From Cladopsammia gracilis (taxonomy: Eukaryota > Cnidaria > Anthozoa > Scleractinia > Dendrophylliidae), in assembly GCA_022457155.1 (NCBI GenBank), contig JAJGOT010000090.1:744001-808000 (forward strand): a DNA stretch of 64,000 nt. Direction: 5' to 3'. The notes under the pieces were generated by a model, which saw only the letters and a program-made list of their open reading frames with translations, was not told where the DNA came from and ran no database searches. The translations under genes and the position numbers were made by a program. Within the stretch, counting starts at the first letter, position 1; each line of letters opens with the position of its first letter. Shown here piece after piece: positions 1 to 12,800 of this stretch.

Positions 1-735
1 GGCGCATGCGCGATGGAAATAGTTATTCCCTCCAGTAGGATGCGCGGGATCTAACAAAGCATTTTCCGAATATTTCTTTTTCTTAATTTTCTTTATTCCT
101 TGACAGTCTCTAAAATTTTGATCCCGAAATATGCAACATTATTTTCTCCGTATTTTTAACTTCAAATTCTTCTATTCTAGTTGGGCTATACGGCTGAGTA
201 TTCTTAGGAATCAGTTTTAATTTTTTGAGCCTTTAGGCAAAAATATAATGAGTAAACAGTTCTGTTTGCCTATCTACACCAAATTGCATCAGTGGTGCGC
301 AATGTAATTTAAAAGGTACTTTGCCCGTTTTGTGACGATAAAGTAAAATATATTCTAAAATTCGTTCTTAATAATTCATAACGAAAATAAAAAATAAATA
401 AAAATTTAATGAAGGTTCATTAATCCAGATACAGGACAGCTGTATTGAACACTAGCAGAGAATACTAATAGGAATGCCAATAAGCTTCATCGCTATTGTT
501 TTTTAAATGTGAGATAAAATATTCGTAGCAAAACTGTGTGAATATTTACAATGACTTACCTGCACCTCACCGTTGTAAATATTCATACAGTTCTCCCGCT
601 CATATGTAATCTATTACTTAAAATATTATATCATATTATATTATGTTATGTTATGTTATGTTATATAATATTATACTATGTTATGTTATATTATGTTATA
701 TTTTTAACCTTATTGTGTTTTTTTATTATAATAAG
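1..735. other. Intronic or upstream sequence, (TTATG)n tract
   Basis: No convincing exon. Contains an AT-rich simple repeat with a TTATG/TTATA unit around 628-705, just before exon 1. Short chance ORFs overlap it. Confidence 0.4.
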
Positions 736-859
736 CAACGAGCCAAGGATGGTGGGGTCTGCAGGGATCAAACGGATTACTGTACCTGTAATGACATCCG
801 AGGGGCGAAAGGAATTAAGGGACCGACCGGAGGAAAAGGAGGAAATGCAGGGACGCCTG
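736..859 (+). CDS. Exon 1 (first visible), collagen-like
   Basis: Encodes GVCRDQTDYCTCNDIRG followed by about five Gly-X-Y triplets (GAK GIK GPT GGK GGN). Donor GTACGG at 860, leaving phase 1. Two acceptors are possible: AG at 734-735, or AG at 741-742. The latter would make the exon 743-859 and phase 1-1 like the next four exons, so it may be the true boundary. Confidence 0.6.
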
Positions 860-3800
860 GTACGGTTTGTCATTAGCTGTCTGTCTAGGTTAATCTTTCC
901 TTATAAAAGTAAAGACACGATATAGAATATCACCTTAAAATATGGTTCACCGGCGAAAAGTTGAACCCTGGTCTACTGCTTTCAAGACAGACGTGATCAT
1001 CACTACACCACATACAAACTTACAGAGATAGTAGGCAAACTATGTACTATTACAAAAAAAATTAGTAAATTTAATAAATATTCTGTCTATTGCACCCAGT
1101 ATCTTGTCCGTTTGGCCGTTGGTGTAGTACAGTGGTGATCACGTATGCCTTCGTTTACTTGCTCTTTGTTCTTCTGATGTAACAGATCATTACACAGATC
1201 CTATGCAAACACTTTCATATGTTCAGTAATCTTTCCTTCTCGTCTCTTACTCGTCCGAGGAAGAGTATCCCTTGAAACTAATTATTGTTGGTGATTAAGC
1301 ACTGTATACATATATCTTATTGACCAAGCGCGAGGGCCGTACTGGGAGAATATCGGCCCGAGGTCTTGACAGTACGGACCGAGCGCAGAGGGGTCCGTAC
1401 AGAAAAGACCGAAGGCCGATATTCTCCCAGTACGGTCCCGAGCAAGCTTGGCTAATAAGAGATTTATTACACGACTCCTGCCGGCGGGAGGATCGCGCGG
1501 GATCATTCGGGACAATACCCGGTCCAATACTTAGAGAATATTGGACCGGCAATCGTGCATTCTGATTGGTTGATTTTAGTTATTGGCCCTCTGTCTTAGT
1601 CGTGTAATAATATGATGTATAATGACATTGAGTTAATTAAGGTCTGTAACAAAATGTATCTCTTGGTCATGCAAATAAATAGCGACCGTTTTTAAACCTG
1701 TTTGACTAGTCTCTAAGAAACAAATTCAACTCTGTCGGCCCGTATCCATCTTTAATCTAGGAAACGGTGGTAGTGCAGGCAATGTTAAAGTTCGCTATAC
1801 AACGTTAAACGGACAAGTGAAGTTAAAGTCTTGCAGAGGAAGCGGAGCCCCAGCAGCCACAAATGGTGCCGGTGGACAGGGTGAGAACAAAAGAACAAGG
1901 ACATCAACTACAGTCAATTCATCTTCATATAGGCATTAAAAAAAAACTTGCCGTTACTATCTCCGTTTGAGCTGCAATACCAGCCAAATGGTTTAAGGAC
2001 ACCACTTTTTAAAGAATATTTTGGTAGGTAACCGAAAAATGCCGGCAATTTATGTCACTAAAATATAACTTAGAAATCCGTTTCCCTTCAGCTCTAGATA
2101 ATGTTTATAATTTGCTGTAAACATCGAATTTGCGTCTGTCTGGATCTCAACAGTGTTCAGACCGCAAAGAAGAGAATCGAGAAGGAGGATCGTTTTTTAC
2201 GTTTCTTGCCGCATTAGCATACAATGGAATAAATCAAAAAGAGCTTTGCAAACTTAGCACTCTTTAAACATGAAACACTCTTTAAACATGAAATATTAAA
2301 CAATTTCCGAGAAAAGAACCTTAGAGTATCACGATGTCACAAAGGATAAGTGACTGAGTGGAAGATCTTCCCACCCATCGGTGGAGCAAAACACCTAGGA
2401 AAGGGGAGGGTGGGGAGTTGGACGTATAGGCTGGGGCTTGGGGGGGGGGGTATCAAACCGCGTAGGAAAGGAGAGGGGAGGGTCCGATGATTGTTTCGTA
2501 TTCACGAGTTGGCTCACAGGATCCTTTTATTTTAACAATGTAATGTACGATTTTCTATAATCACAACACCATAGTTTTATTAGCATCAGATGAAGAACAA
2601 AAGAAAAGAAAGACGGAGTTTTTCCCTTCCGCAGGTGGTTCAGGTGGAGCAGGAGGTGAAGGGAGAAGGTGCGATGCTAATATTATAGATTGGGTTGACG
2701 ACAAAACTCACAAAATGCCACCAGGATCGCCGAGTTATCAAGGCAAGTAGTCTGTCGTGTATTTTAGATAAACAAAATTTCACAATAAGCGAAACCAGTT
2801 TGTTCTAAGTTTCGAAGATGGGAAGCGAATTTTTAAAGGAATTTCGCATAGTGCGGAGAACCTTCATATATAAGAAACAAAAACAATATCCGAGTAAACG
2901 TATCCGAGTTTTAAAGGAATGGCAACAATGGCTGTTTCAAACCATAGTTAACAGAATAAACTGGTTATGAAACTCAGTCAGTCCTTTGTTATATGTTTTT
3001 GTTCTCCATTTCTTTTGTTCGTTTGCCTTGACCCTGCACAAAACACAAAAGGTATTGAAATGCATATGAGCAACTGACCAGTAGAAACACTTGGGCTAAC
3101 ACTTTAAACAAAACAATGTGCAGGGTCACGGTTCGTTCAACATAAAACAAAGCAGCTTTGTACACTATTTTTTGAAATTTATTGAGCTTTATAACCAGTT
3201 TGTTCTATTAACTATGTTCAAACAAAATAAAAGTTTAATTTTTTTTCTAAAATTTTTTTGCCTTATTTTAACACAGCGCTGTGATTAACGAACAGAAAAG
3301 AAAATTCAGCAATTGTAAAGGAAAACAATAGCTCTATTATAACGGCGTAAAAACGTTATTTTCCAGGATAAATCCGGCATTGATTTCTAAGGACCTGAGG
3401 GAGTGGCTGCTTTTATTTTCTATTTTCTCTGTCAGTTCGTGTAAATTTAAGTTGCGTTAATTTGAAATACCTTAATAAACACAAGCGTTAATAAAAGGGA
3501 AATAAAACGTGTAATCGAACCCAAAATGCATTTGTTATTATACAATAACTGAAGATAATCCGTGCGCCCTCATTGGTCCATAGCTTCGACTATTATTATA
3601 TCAGTTAAAACCACATGGAAAATGTCATTAGTTTATACACGCAATAGACGACATGTTGCCATGGTTTATTAATGCAATAAACCACTTGGAATGTTGTAAT
3701 AACACTTAAAAAGCCGGTAAAGCACTCGCCTTTGATTCGTGAGTTACAATCTTTTCTCGTGCTTTTCCAACAAACGATCTGGTTTATAAGAAATGTATGA

Positions 3801-6800
3801 TCTTATTCTTACTGCGCCTTTCAATAACGCGCGGAATTTGAAATTCAAATCTCCACCAACCGTTGCGTTATTTCTGCCGTCAATCATAATTAATAGGAAA
3901 GCCAACGGACCATGTAAAAAAGAAACAAACAAAATGGATCGAAATCTACCAATCATAGTGCACGGACGTGACCTTTTGAACTCATTGAAGTGAAGATCTG
4001 TTTCCTGAGAGGTAAGCTAAGATGATTGACGGCAGTGTAAAACGCAACCGCTGGTGAAAATTTGAATTTCAAATTCCGCATGTTATTGAAAGGCGCAGTA
4101 ATGAACTACTTAATATGTTTCTGTGTAGGAAGTGTAGGGCACACGAGAGACAAGAGGAGGACAAAAGTGAGAAAACCTTGGGGGGAATGTCCACAATATA
4201 TAGACGCTACCTATTTTTGCCAGGATGATGGACCTGGAGGTCCAAGCTTACGGGGTCAGACTGGTGATGTCGGCAATAACGGAGCCCCGGGATCTAGTAA
4301 GTGAGATTTATTGACCCGAAACGAGGTTACTATTTTCATTTATTGAAATTTTTCGTTGTAAAATATGATATAATTAAACATTTGTCTGCTTTTGTCGCAT
4401 TTTATTTATTTTTGGCACCAAAAATGTGAAAACTTGCATTTTGATAACGAATATGGCTTGATCTCGTGCCACTTCTGTCGTCATATCTTGTTATCATGGC
4501 AACCGATGTTCTCCACACTTTGCCAAAATGTGTCTTAGAGATCAATAAACAGCTACTAAAAACAGCATGTCCTGACATACAAATGCCCTTGGTCAAATCA
4601 TAATACCTTGGAGATGGGGCATCAATCCCCCTTCCACGTCCAAGGGTTCATTAGGGTTGCAGCTCTTCGAAACGTTTATTTATTATTGGCCCGGTAAAAC
4701 ACAGCTGCTATTGTTTTTAGGGTTAGGGTCCATTGTTGTGTTGTTTGTTCTATTGTTAGCTCTAAGGGTTGCAAACCAATGGTGTGAGACCTTACGAGAG
4801 CTGCAAACGATCTCCGTATGCCATGTTAGGTGTTGATGAAATAGAATGATGTAATCTATAGTGCCCGCAGTGTGTGCCTAGTTTGCTCCCTTGATGCAAT
4901 TCGGTGCGACTCTCGCCGACCATTTGCTTGATCTTTGTAATGGCTTCCATGCTACATTAAATATTGTTGTGCTTATTCCTTGCCGTGTTCTTTGTTCTAA
5001 ATCCAAGCCAATCAACATTAGGTGAATAATTTATGTTTATTATTCGCAGCTCCTGGAAACCGAGGAAATGATGGCTCTATTAGTGGACCTGTAGTTAGTT
5101 CTGGAACATTAGACGCAGATAGTAAACAAAGCTATCCCGTGGAACTGCTGGTCATAATACGAAGACAAGCGGAGGACATGTTGCTAAGCAACAGCAACAA
5201 CCAGAAAGGCCGAGAAGCGTTACAGTTTATACTTAGTGTAGCAAATGAAATCAGTGGAGATGAAAAAGTGGAGAGGATTAAGAAATGTAGGTTTATGAGG
5301 ATTTCCTTGTCTCAGTGAAGAATATTGAAAAATTTGTGTGATCTGTATTACGTATCTGTATCTCTTGATTGAAGTATTATTTTATTTTTCAGTTGGTGTT
5401 ATTGTTATTGATATAAGCTTGGTTGTTCTGTTTTTATTCTGTGCAGTGGGCAAGTAAGACGTTTCGGGAGGTAATTTCTAATTCGAGCAGTGGAACATTA
5501 AAAAGTAATTAAGGAAACATAATCGGTCACTTGGAAAGCCACAGGATAAATTTTAATATACTTTAGCGGTTTCATTTGTAATAATAATAATAATAATAAT
5601 AACAATTTCTTTCTTTCAGACGTAACACGAAAGCTTGCTTTCTTGGGAAAAGAGGGCTATGACATATTTGGAAACAACAAATTGTTTGCCCCTCGCATCA
5701 CATGGGGAGCTCTTGAAGGTACCGTGGAAGATATCAAGGATGCAGCGGAAAAATATGAAAATGCTTTCAACGATATTATCTCCACTGTGACGGACACCGA
5801 AAACTTTGAAGAGGTGATTGATTCCTTAACCAATTAAAAAAATGGTCTAAATTTTCAGAGCTATTGTGTCTGCGGAGCTAGAAACGTAAACCTTGTACCA
5901 CAACCCTGATAACGCAGCGTTAACCTGGGTCCAAGCCTGTTTTTATCAACTTGGCTTTCTTGTTTCTCAAATCAGTTTTACCAGGTTTGAACCCAATGTG
6001 CAAAAAGCCTGGTTAACTAGGGTATTCTTATAAACTCTTGTTCTTAGGCAATCGTAACTTGATTAAAAATAAAACACAAACAGCGGTGATAAACATGGCA
6101 AATTAAACAACGCATTTTTATAACAAACTTGACATTCCGTATGCTGAGCAGCATACATTTTCAAAAGTAACCGTTACAGTGTTTGAAAACTGTTTATATA
6201 GCTCAAAATAGGAGTCCGGGGCCAAGATTAAGAAAAAACAATCTTTATGCTTTATGTTTAGCATACGAAACGTTAAGTTTATTACAAAAATGCGTTGGTT
6301 TAGCAGGTTTATCACCTCTGATTGTAAATTTTAATCAGGTTATTCTTGTTAAACCTGATAAGCCAAGGAACCTGTCATGAGATAGGTTACATAAGAGTCA
6401 GTCATACAAAAGGGCTAACGTTGGTGGTTCACTGTTTACGATGTACGCAACTAGTCTTGACTTGCGTAATGGCGTCGGAATAATTTTGGGATCAGCTAAT
6501 TAAATTCGTGACGTTGAAAAAAATATTTAACAGGTGACCCAATGGGACTGAAATCAGATTAACTAGTGATTAACTGAAAAGAATGAAGATGAAATATAGG
6601 ACGTTTTTTTTCTATCTGGTCTTAGTTTTTCCAGAGTCAGTTTTGGAGTTTTGGCTTCAAGTTTGATTGTGTGTTGTTAAAAAAAAATAAATAGATTTTT
6701 GATAGAATTGCAATATGCAATCCAAATTACGTTACCGTTAGATCTCAAAGGATACTTTGATTGCAATAATATTGTAACCAGGATTATTAAATTGTCTAAT

Positions 6801-9800
6801 GCAAATTAATTGTCATTTTTTTCTTTTGTTAAATAGGAATGAAATAACACCACTTATTTTTAAGTTACATTGGTTGCCAATTAGATTTAGAATCGAGTTT
6901 AAAATCCTTTTGATCACATTTAAGATTCTTCATTATTTTAGCACCTTCTTATTTATCCTCTCTCATTTCTCATAAGCCTCCCGCGTGTTATAATCTTAGG
7001 AATTCGAATGATAAACTTTTACTTAGTCATCCTAGTTTTAAAACCAGAGCATCACTTGGAGACAGGTCCTTTACTTGCGCTGCGCCAAAGTCTGGAATGC
7101 GCTACCACATGATGTTAGAAGCGCCGAGCGCCATTTTTATCATAGCTTTATATTTTGTAGGTTTCTATCTTTTTAATGTGGTATTTTTATTAATTTCATC
7201 AGTAATAGATAAGTATAAGGATTTCTATTGATTTATTTATTTTTATGTAATCATTGTTATGCGCATTTTATCTCCAAAGATGGGTTCTAAAATATCTGAA
7301 GTGGCATCAACACAAGTGAATACAGAAAAAGAACGTCTTGAGCAGGACAAGTACATCGCTGAAACTGAAAAAAACCTGTATATCAAGGTATTCTTTAATC
7401 TAAAGCCTGGTTTCCATATGATCGCTACGATCGCTGCGATCGAAACGATTGCCGAAAAACGATATATATGGAAACCAGGCTTTAGTTGTATTATTAAGAG
7501 CGCATATCCTACGGAAGAAAGAGAGACCTATTCTTAAAGGGATGAAATCCCGGTTGGTATATAGCGTGTTTCATGAGTATGATCAGATTATGCTGTGTTC
7601 ATATCAACACCCAAACAAAACACGTTTCCCGTAAACATGCTAGCAATTTCTTTGTTCACATTAGTTGTTAATTTAAAAACACGTTTCACGCCGCTTCTAT
7701 AATTTATGTTGTTTTACAAAACAAGCATATTATAATAATACTCGCGTAAAATCTTTATAATTTACACATGAACCGAAATAAAATAGAGCTAAAACTCGCT
7801 GTTGCATGCATGAATTGTCGTTCAATTTATTTCACATTTCAAGCCCTTCAGGAACGAGGGGTATTGCAGCGTTCAACAAAGAGACAACATTTGCGCTAAA
7901 GTGTTTCGTCTGGCTTAGATCGATAGTACTTCGTGAGGTACCTCGTGTTTCGTCTGGCTTAGATCGATACTACCTCGTGAGGTTGTTTTATGCTCAGAAT
8001 AAACATTTTTCGATCATTATTCGCGCAATGTGCCGCCTGAAGTGAACAATTTTCCTAGTGAAACATGTTTTATTCGTAATCAGACCAAAAATGTTTCGCC
8101 CTAGTGTGAACACAATATAAAAAGATGATAAGAAGTACAGTCAAACCTGTATATAACAGTCACCCTTGGGAAATGGCTAGGTGACCGTTAATATACAGGG
8201 TGACCGCTATATACAGGGCCGTTACATACAGGCTTGACTGTAGTTTCCCCACTTGTTTTAAAATTTAGTTAACGTTTGAGCTGCGTTTGTTTGTGTTTAG
8301 GGAATTAAATTTGAAGAGGAAAAGATGACGAGCATCCTTGAAAGTCTTGATGTAACGCTTGGTGATGCATATGAAGCAGGACAATTTAATAAAGCGGACT
8401 TTTTGGCGGTGCTGCAGGGAGTAGTGGGATTTTACAAAGCCATAAGAGACCAAAGCCCGTCAGATTTTATTGACCAGGCCCTCAGTCTTGCTGATTCACA
8501 GCGCGGGAAAAAATGTCTCAAAAAGCTTTCTTCATATCGGGACAGTTTAAAAAAATGGCTGACTTTCGGAGAGAATTACCAACCCCTGGAAGATTCCAGC
8601 CAATTGGACTTTGATCAACTCGACGTTTCGTCAATTCCAGAAATTATGACGGTAGAATTCTTAATTTGTTGTGTAGACCGAGTAGTTATAACAAGCCTAG
8701 GGAAGATGATATCTTTCATTTAAAGTGCATAGGAAGTAATTTTTTATTTTGTCTTTTTTGGAGGCTATTATGTCTTTATTACGAAATGATAAAAGAAACT
8801 TGTCATAAAAAAATTTAACGCCTCTTTTTTGCCGTCCAAAGTAGCACAATTTGCAGAAATCAGTGTCCCGGAGACTGGGAACGAGTTGTCGATATCCATG
8901 GCGTTGATGAAGTAGAAAATACTTGAGATTCATTCTTTTGTATGCTCACAGTGTGTTTTGTTCCATTCTTCAAAAGAATGTCAGACTGTGATGAAGTTAT
9001 GTCTTCTACAGAGTCTTTGTCAGACAAACAGAAAGTCGCCGGCCGAGGCAGAAGATTTCTCCTTTGCCGCCATGATACTCGCAACACAATACCATCTCTA
9101 CTCGACAAACAAATTAATTAAACTATTTCGCATTGACATTGAAAGTCATGTGACAGTAAAGTCGGAATTAAAATGAATCAACTCTCTTTCGTAACCTGGG
9201 TCACTTTCTTATTATTGCGAAGTATCACATTTGCGGACATGGTGTTGTGTTCCTATTGTGTTCTATAGTTTTCCAATACCCTCCCGTGCATGCACGTGCA
9301 TGGCAAAACGTAAACATGTTCAAACAATTAAATTACATTTCCTTTGTTTATTCCACGTCAAGGCAAATCTTGAGATCAACAAGGAAGAGTTTACCAAGGA
9401 ATTGGTGTGCCTGTTGGAAGAAGCTTCATTGCCCACTGACATATCAGCCTTTAAAGCAGAGGTCGAGTCATTTTTCATCGCAGGAGCGGCTCGTATTGAC
9501 CTGATAGGAAAAGTTATGGACCTGGATAATGATATCGGGGGATATTTGTTTGATATTCCGCTTCTTGAAGAAACCAAGAATGCAATAAATGAGGTTGGAA
9601 ACTCAGAAGGTGCGGATCTACATGTATATAGGGCGGGCAATCTAGCAGCTCTCGTAAGGTCTCACACCATTGGTTCGATACCCTTCGAGAGAACAATAGA
9701 ACAAACAACACAACAATGGACCCTAGCCCTAAAAACAATAGCAGCGGTTTTTTTACAAGGCCAATGAAAATAAAGGTTTCTGAGAGCTGCTACACTACCG

Positions 9801-12800
9801 TATATGGCAGTTATGTCCAGGATTGCAGATAATTAGATGCATGACAAATTTAATAAGCGTCACAAAGTGTCCCCTTGCTCTTCTTTTCAACTCCAACATC
9901 ACTTGTTTTCAAAAATTCAGACAATAAACGTCATGACGTGTCCCCTAAATTCTGCTTTTTAAGTAAAGATAAACAGGTGCGTTTACCCTAACCTAAAAAC
10001 AACACTAACACTAATGCTTACCTTACATTTCAAAAAAGATAGTTCACACTTAGACTTAGACACTTCGTGTTGGATATCAAAATTTGTCATGCATTTAATT
10101 ACCTGCAATCCTGGACATAAGTAATATATGGTTGATTTATCGATTTTTCTAATAAATTTATTGCGTTTGAAAACCTGAAGAAGCACTCTCTCGAGTGTCA
10201 TCAAGCTAACAGTTAAAGGGGCTATGTTACCTATTCTTACTATCAATTTAAAAAGCCAAAAAACATATTTGTTTCATAGGAAACCTATAAATAATGAAGG
10301 GTACAAATAAATGTTGAGCCACGTAGCACTGGTGATACAAACAAGGAATCAAAGAATTAACTCTGTGTGTAAATTATAGTGCTAAGGTAAACCCATAGAT
10401 TTCCCTGCACTGAGCGTTTGTAGGGACCACACGAGGGAAAGAAAAAAATCTTTGACCTTGGTGGGATTCGAACACACGACCTCCGGATTAGATCTTGGTC
10501 CAAATGTGTTAACAAACACTCTACCACTGCACAGAAACTAGTATTCGTTATCTTTTCCAGTAGATGGCCAGGATGGAAATGGATTGCAACTTGAGAAAAT
10601 TAGCCAATTTTCTCATTTTTCTGTTAAGTATCGTGGAAAAATTGCAGAAGAACTTTGGTTTGTTCTTCCTTAAAGAAATCACTTGATGTTTTCTTCTTGG
10701 TGTTTTGAGAGCAATTTAATGTTTCATCAGAGGTACTTTGTCAACTTTTTGGTGATTTTGACCGAAACACAGCAAAATACGAGGAAGACGAAGGAGTGAA
10801 TCGCGAAAATCACACAATTAAAAGGTTATTTTTCGGCGGATATATCGTGTTTTCATGATCAACAGATTGCTTCAAGCTTGCTTAATTGTCTTGAAATTAA
10901 CTAGAAAGAAACAAAAAGGCCAAAAGTGTTAAAAGCATAGAAATGTAAACTAAAGAGAAAAAATAACGGCTGAAAAAAGTTTACAATAATGGTAATTTCA
11001 ATATCTTAATCGCTTGTCACGTGATCAAATTTTAAGCCAAAAGCTAACTCGTGATTATAAACGTTCGGATCCTCTCTCCCATAGACGGTATCATTTACCA
11101 ACCCCCTCTGCACTACTTTTAACTAATGTCTAAGATATTGCAAAAACGTATGGTGTGAACTGAACTATACTCTATTTGCCTAATGGCCTTTTCTATATTT
11201 GTTTAAGACACTCCCCTAAGCACGTCCCTTCGGCAGAACTTCCTGGATTATCTACTCAGTACATACAGAGCACTAGAGCGATCATTTATGAGAAACCTCT
11301 ACGAGCTTCACAAAGCTTTCGTATTTCGTACACTGTGGGAAGGAAACAATCCGCTGGCCTCGTTTCAACGAGTGGCCAGTGAGAGTGCATTGGGGACTGG
11401 GCGACTTAATGGAGCTGTTCAGCTTACAGGAGTGCTACAAAACATGAAACGAATTCAAGATAAAGCCGTGAAGTGTTTTACCAACAACATTTACGCCACT
11501 GGTATCAAGAAATGGTCTTTTAACCTCGAGAGAGATAAGATGGTAAGTATTAGCTATGCTTTTAGCAATAGTCCTGTATCACGCGGCGGCTATGTTGACT
11601 CCCAGGAGAATAAAATGCTTTGTTTTTGCCCGTCCAGCTAGCCTCGCAGTGAAAAAGTTGAAAACGAGGTTGGGCGGGAATAAATCTCTTGTTTTTATAC
11701 AAAATGGCGGGGCGTGATAAAGGCCTTTTGATCATTTTACAGTTGTGTGCTTAGTACCCTGGCCTTTGATTGAAAGTGAGGCTGGTGTTGACTTTGTTTT
11801 GATACAAACCTTCCTGCTTCTCATATGTAAATCATGTTAGTTAGCATAAGAACAACATGATTTACATATGAAAAGAAGGAAGGTTTTTATCAAAACAACT
11901 TCAACTGCAGCCTCACTTCCACACAAAGGCCAGATTACTAAGTAGACAACTGTAAATTGGTGTATTGTGCTACCACTGTTTTGACATTAATTTGGTGAAA
12001 CGAGCACTTCTTGACATAACAGCTCTGAAATAAAGACTGCCAGTGTATTAAGCACCTTTTGGGCTATGTTACTATTATTAGAGTTACCTTAAAAAGCCTT
12101 AAAGACATGCCGTAAAATTCCGGTTATACGCACGTGATCAAACCGTGACAAAAGGTGGCATGATTATGATGCGATTGATGTTTACCTCGAGTGCTCGGCG
12201 CGTTTTTCAAACTGTGTTGTGTTTTTTGTGTTGCTATATAATAAATCACTTAATGACTGATCCCTCGGGAAACAGTAAATTTTGTTTCCCTTGAATTTTG
12301 GGAAACAAAATTCGCTGTTTCCCTCGGGACCAGTGATTAAGTGTTAATTATTTAAGTTTCAAAGGTATTTAGCGCGCAGTGCTAATTAGGGACACTTTCC
12401 CGATCCAATTGGAATAGACAATATTCGTATTCTCGGTATTGAACTGGAACTAGCTTGCAATGGAGGCTCATGCGGGGGAATATCATTAAAAATATTTGCA
12501 TGTGAAAAGAATCCCCCGCATGAGCCTCGTCTGCAAGCTAGTTTCAATTCAATACCTAGAATACGAATATCGTCTATTTGGAAGTGTTGGTTTTTGAGGA
12601 GAGAGGAAAACCGGAGTATCCGGAGAAAAACCTCTCGGAGCAAGGAGAGAACCAACAACAAAGTCAACCCACATATGATGCCCGGGCCGGGAATCGAACC
12701 CGGGCCACATTGGTAGGAGGCGAGTTCTCTCACCACTATACCACCCCTGCTCTCCACTACACCACCCCTGGGTCAGTTTTGACTCAAAAACGTCACAATC

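Noticed and set aside
551..925. 124-codon ORF over exon 1
   Set aside because: Different frame from the collagen-like exon; comes from the TTATG repeat.
5814..5837. Gene ending at the TAA after exon 6
   Set aside because: Donor GTGATT at 5814 matches exon 7 in phase 0, and downstream exons continue the frame.
9610..9767. Extension of the exon 9 ORF
   Set aside because: Runs into a MITE (9643-9792); a phase-matched donor at 9610 ends the exon.
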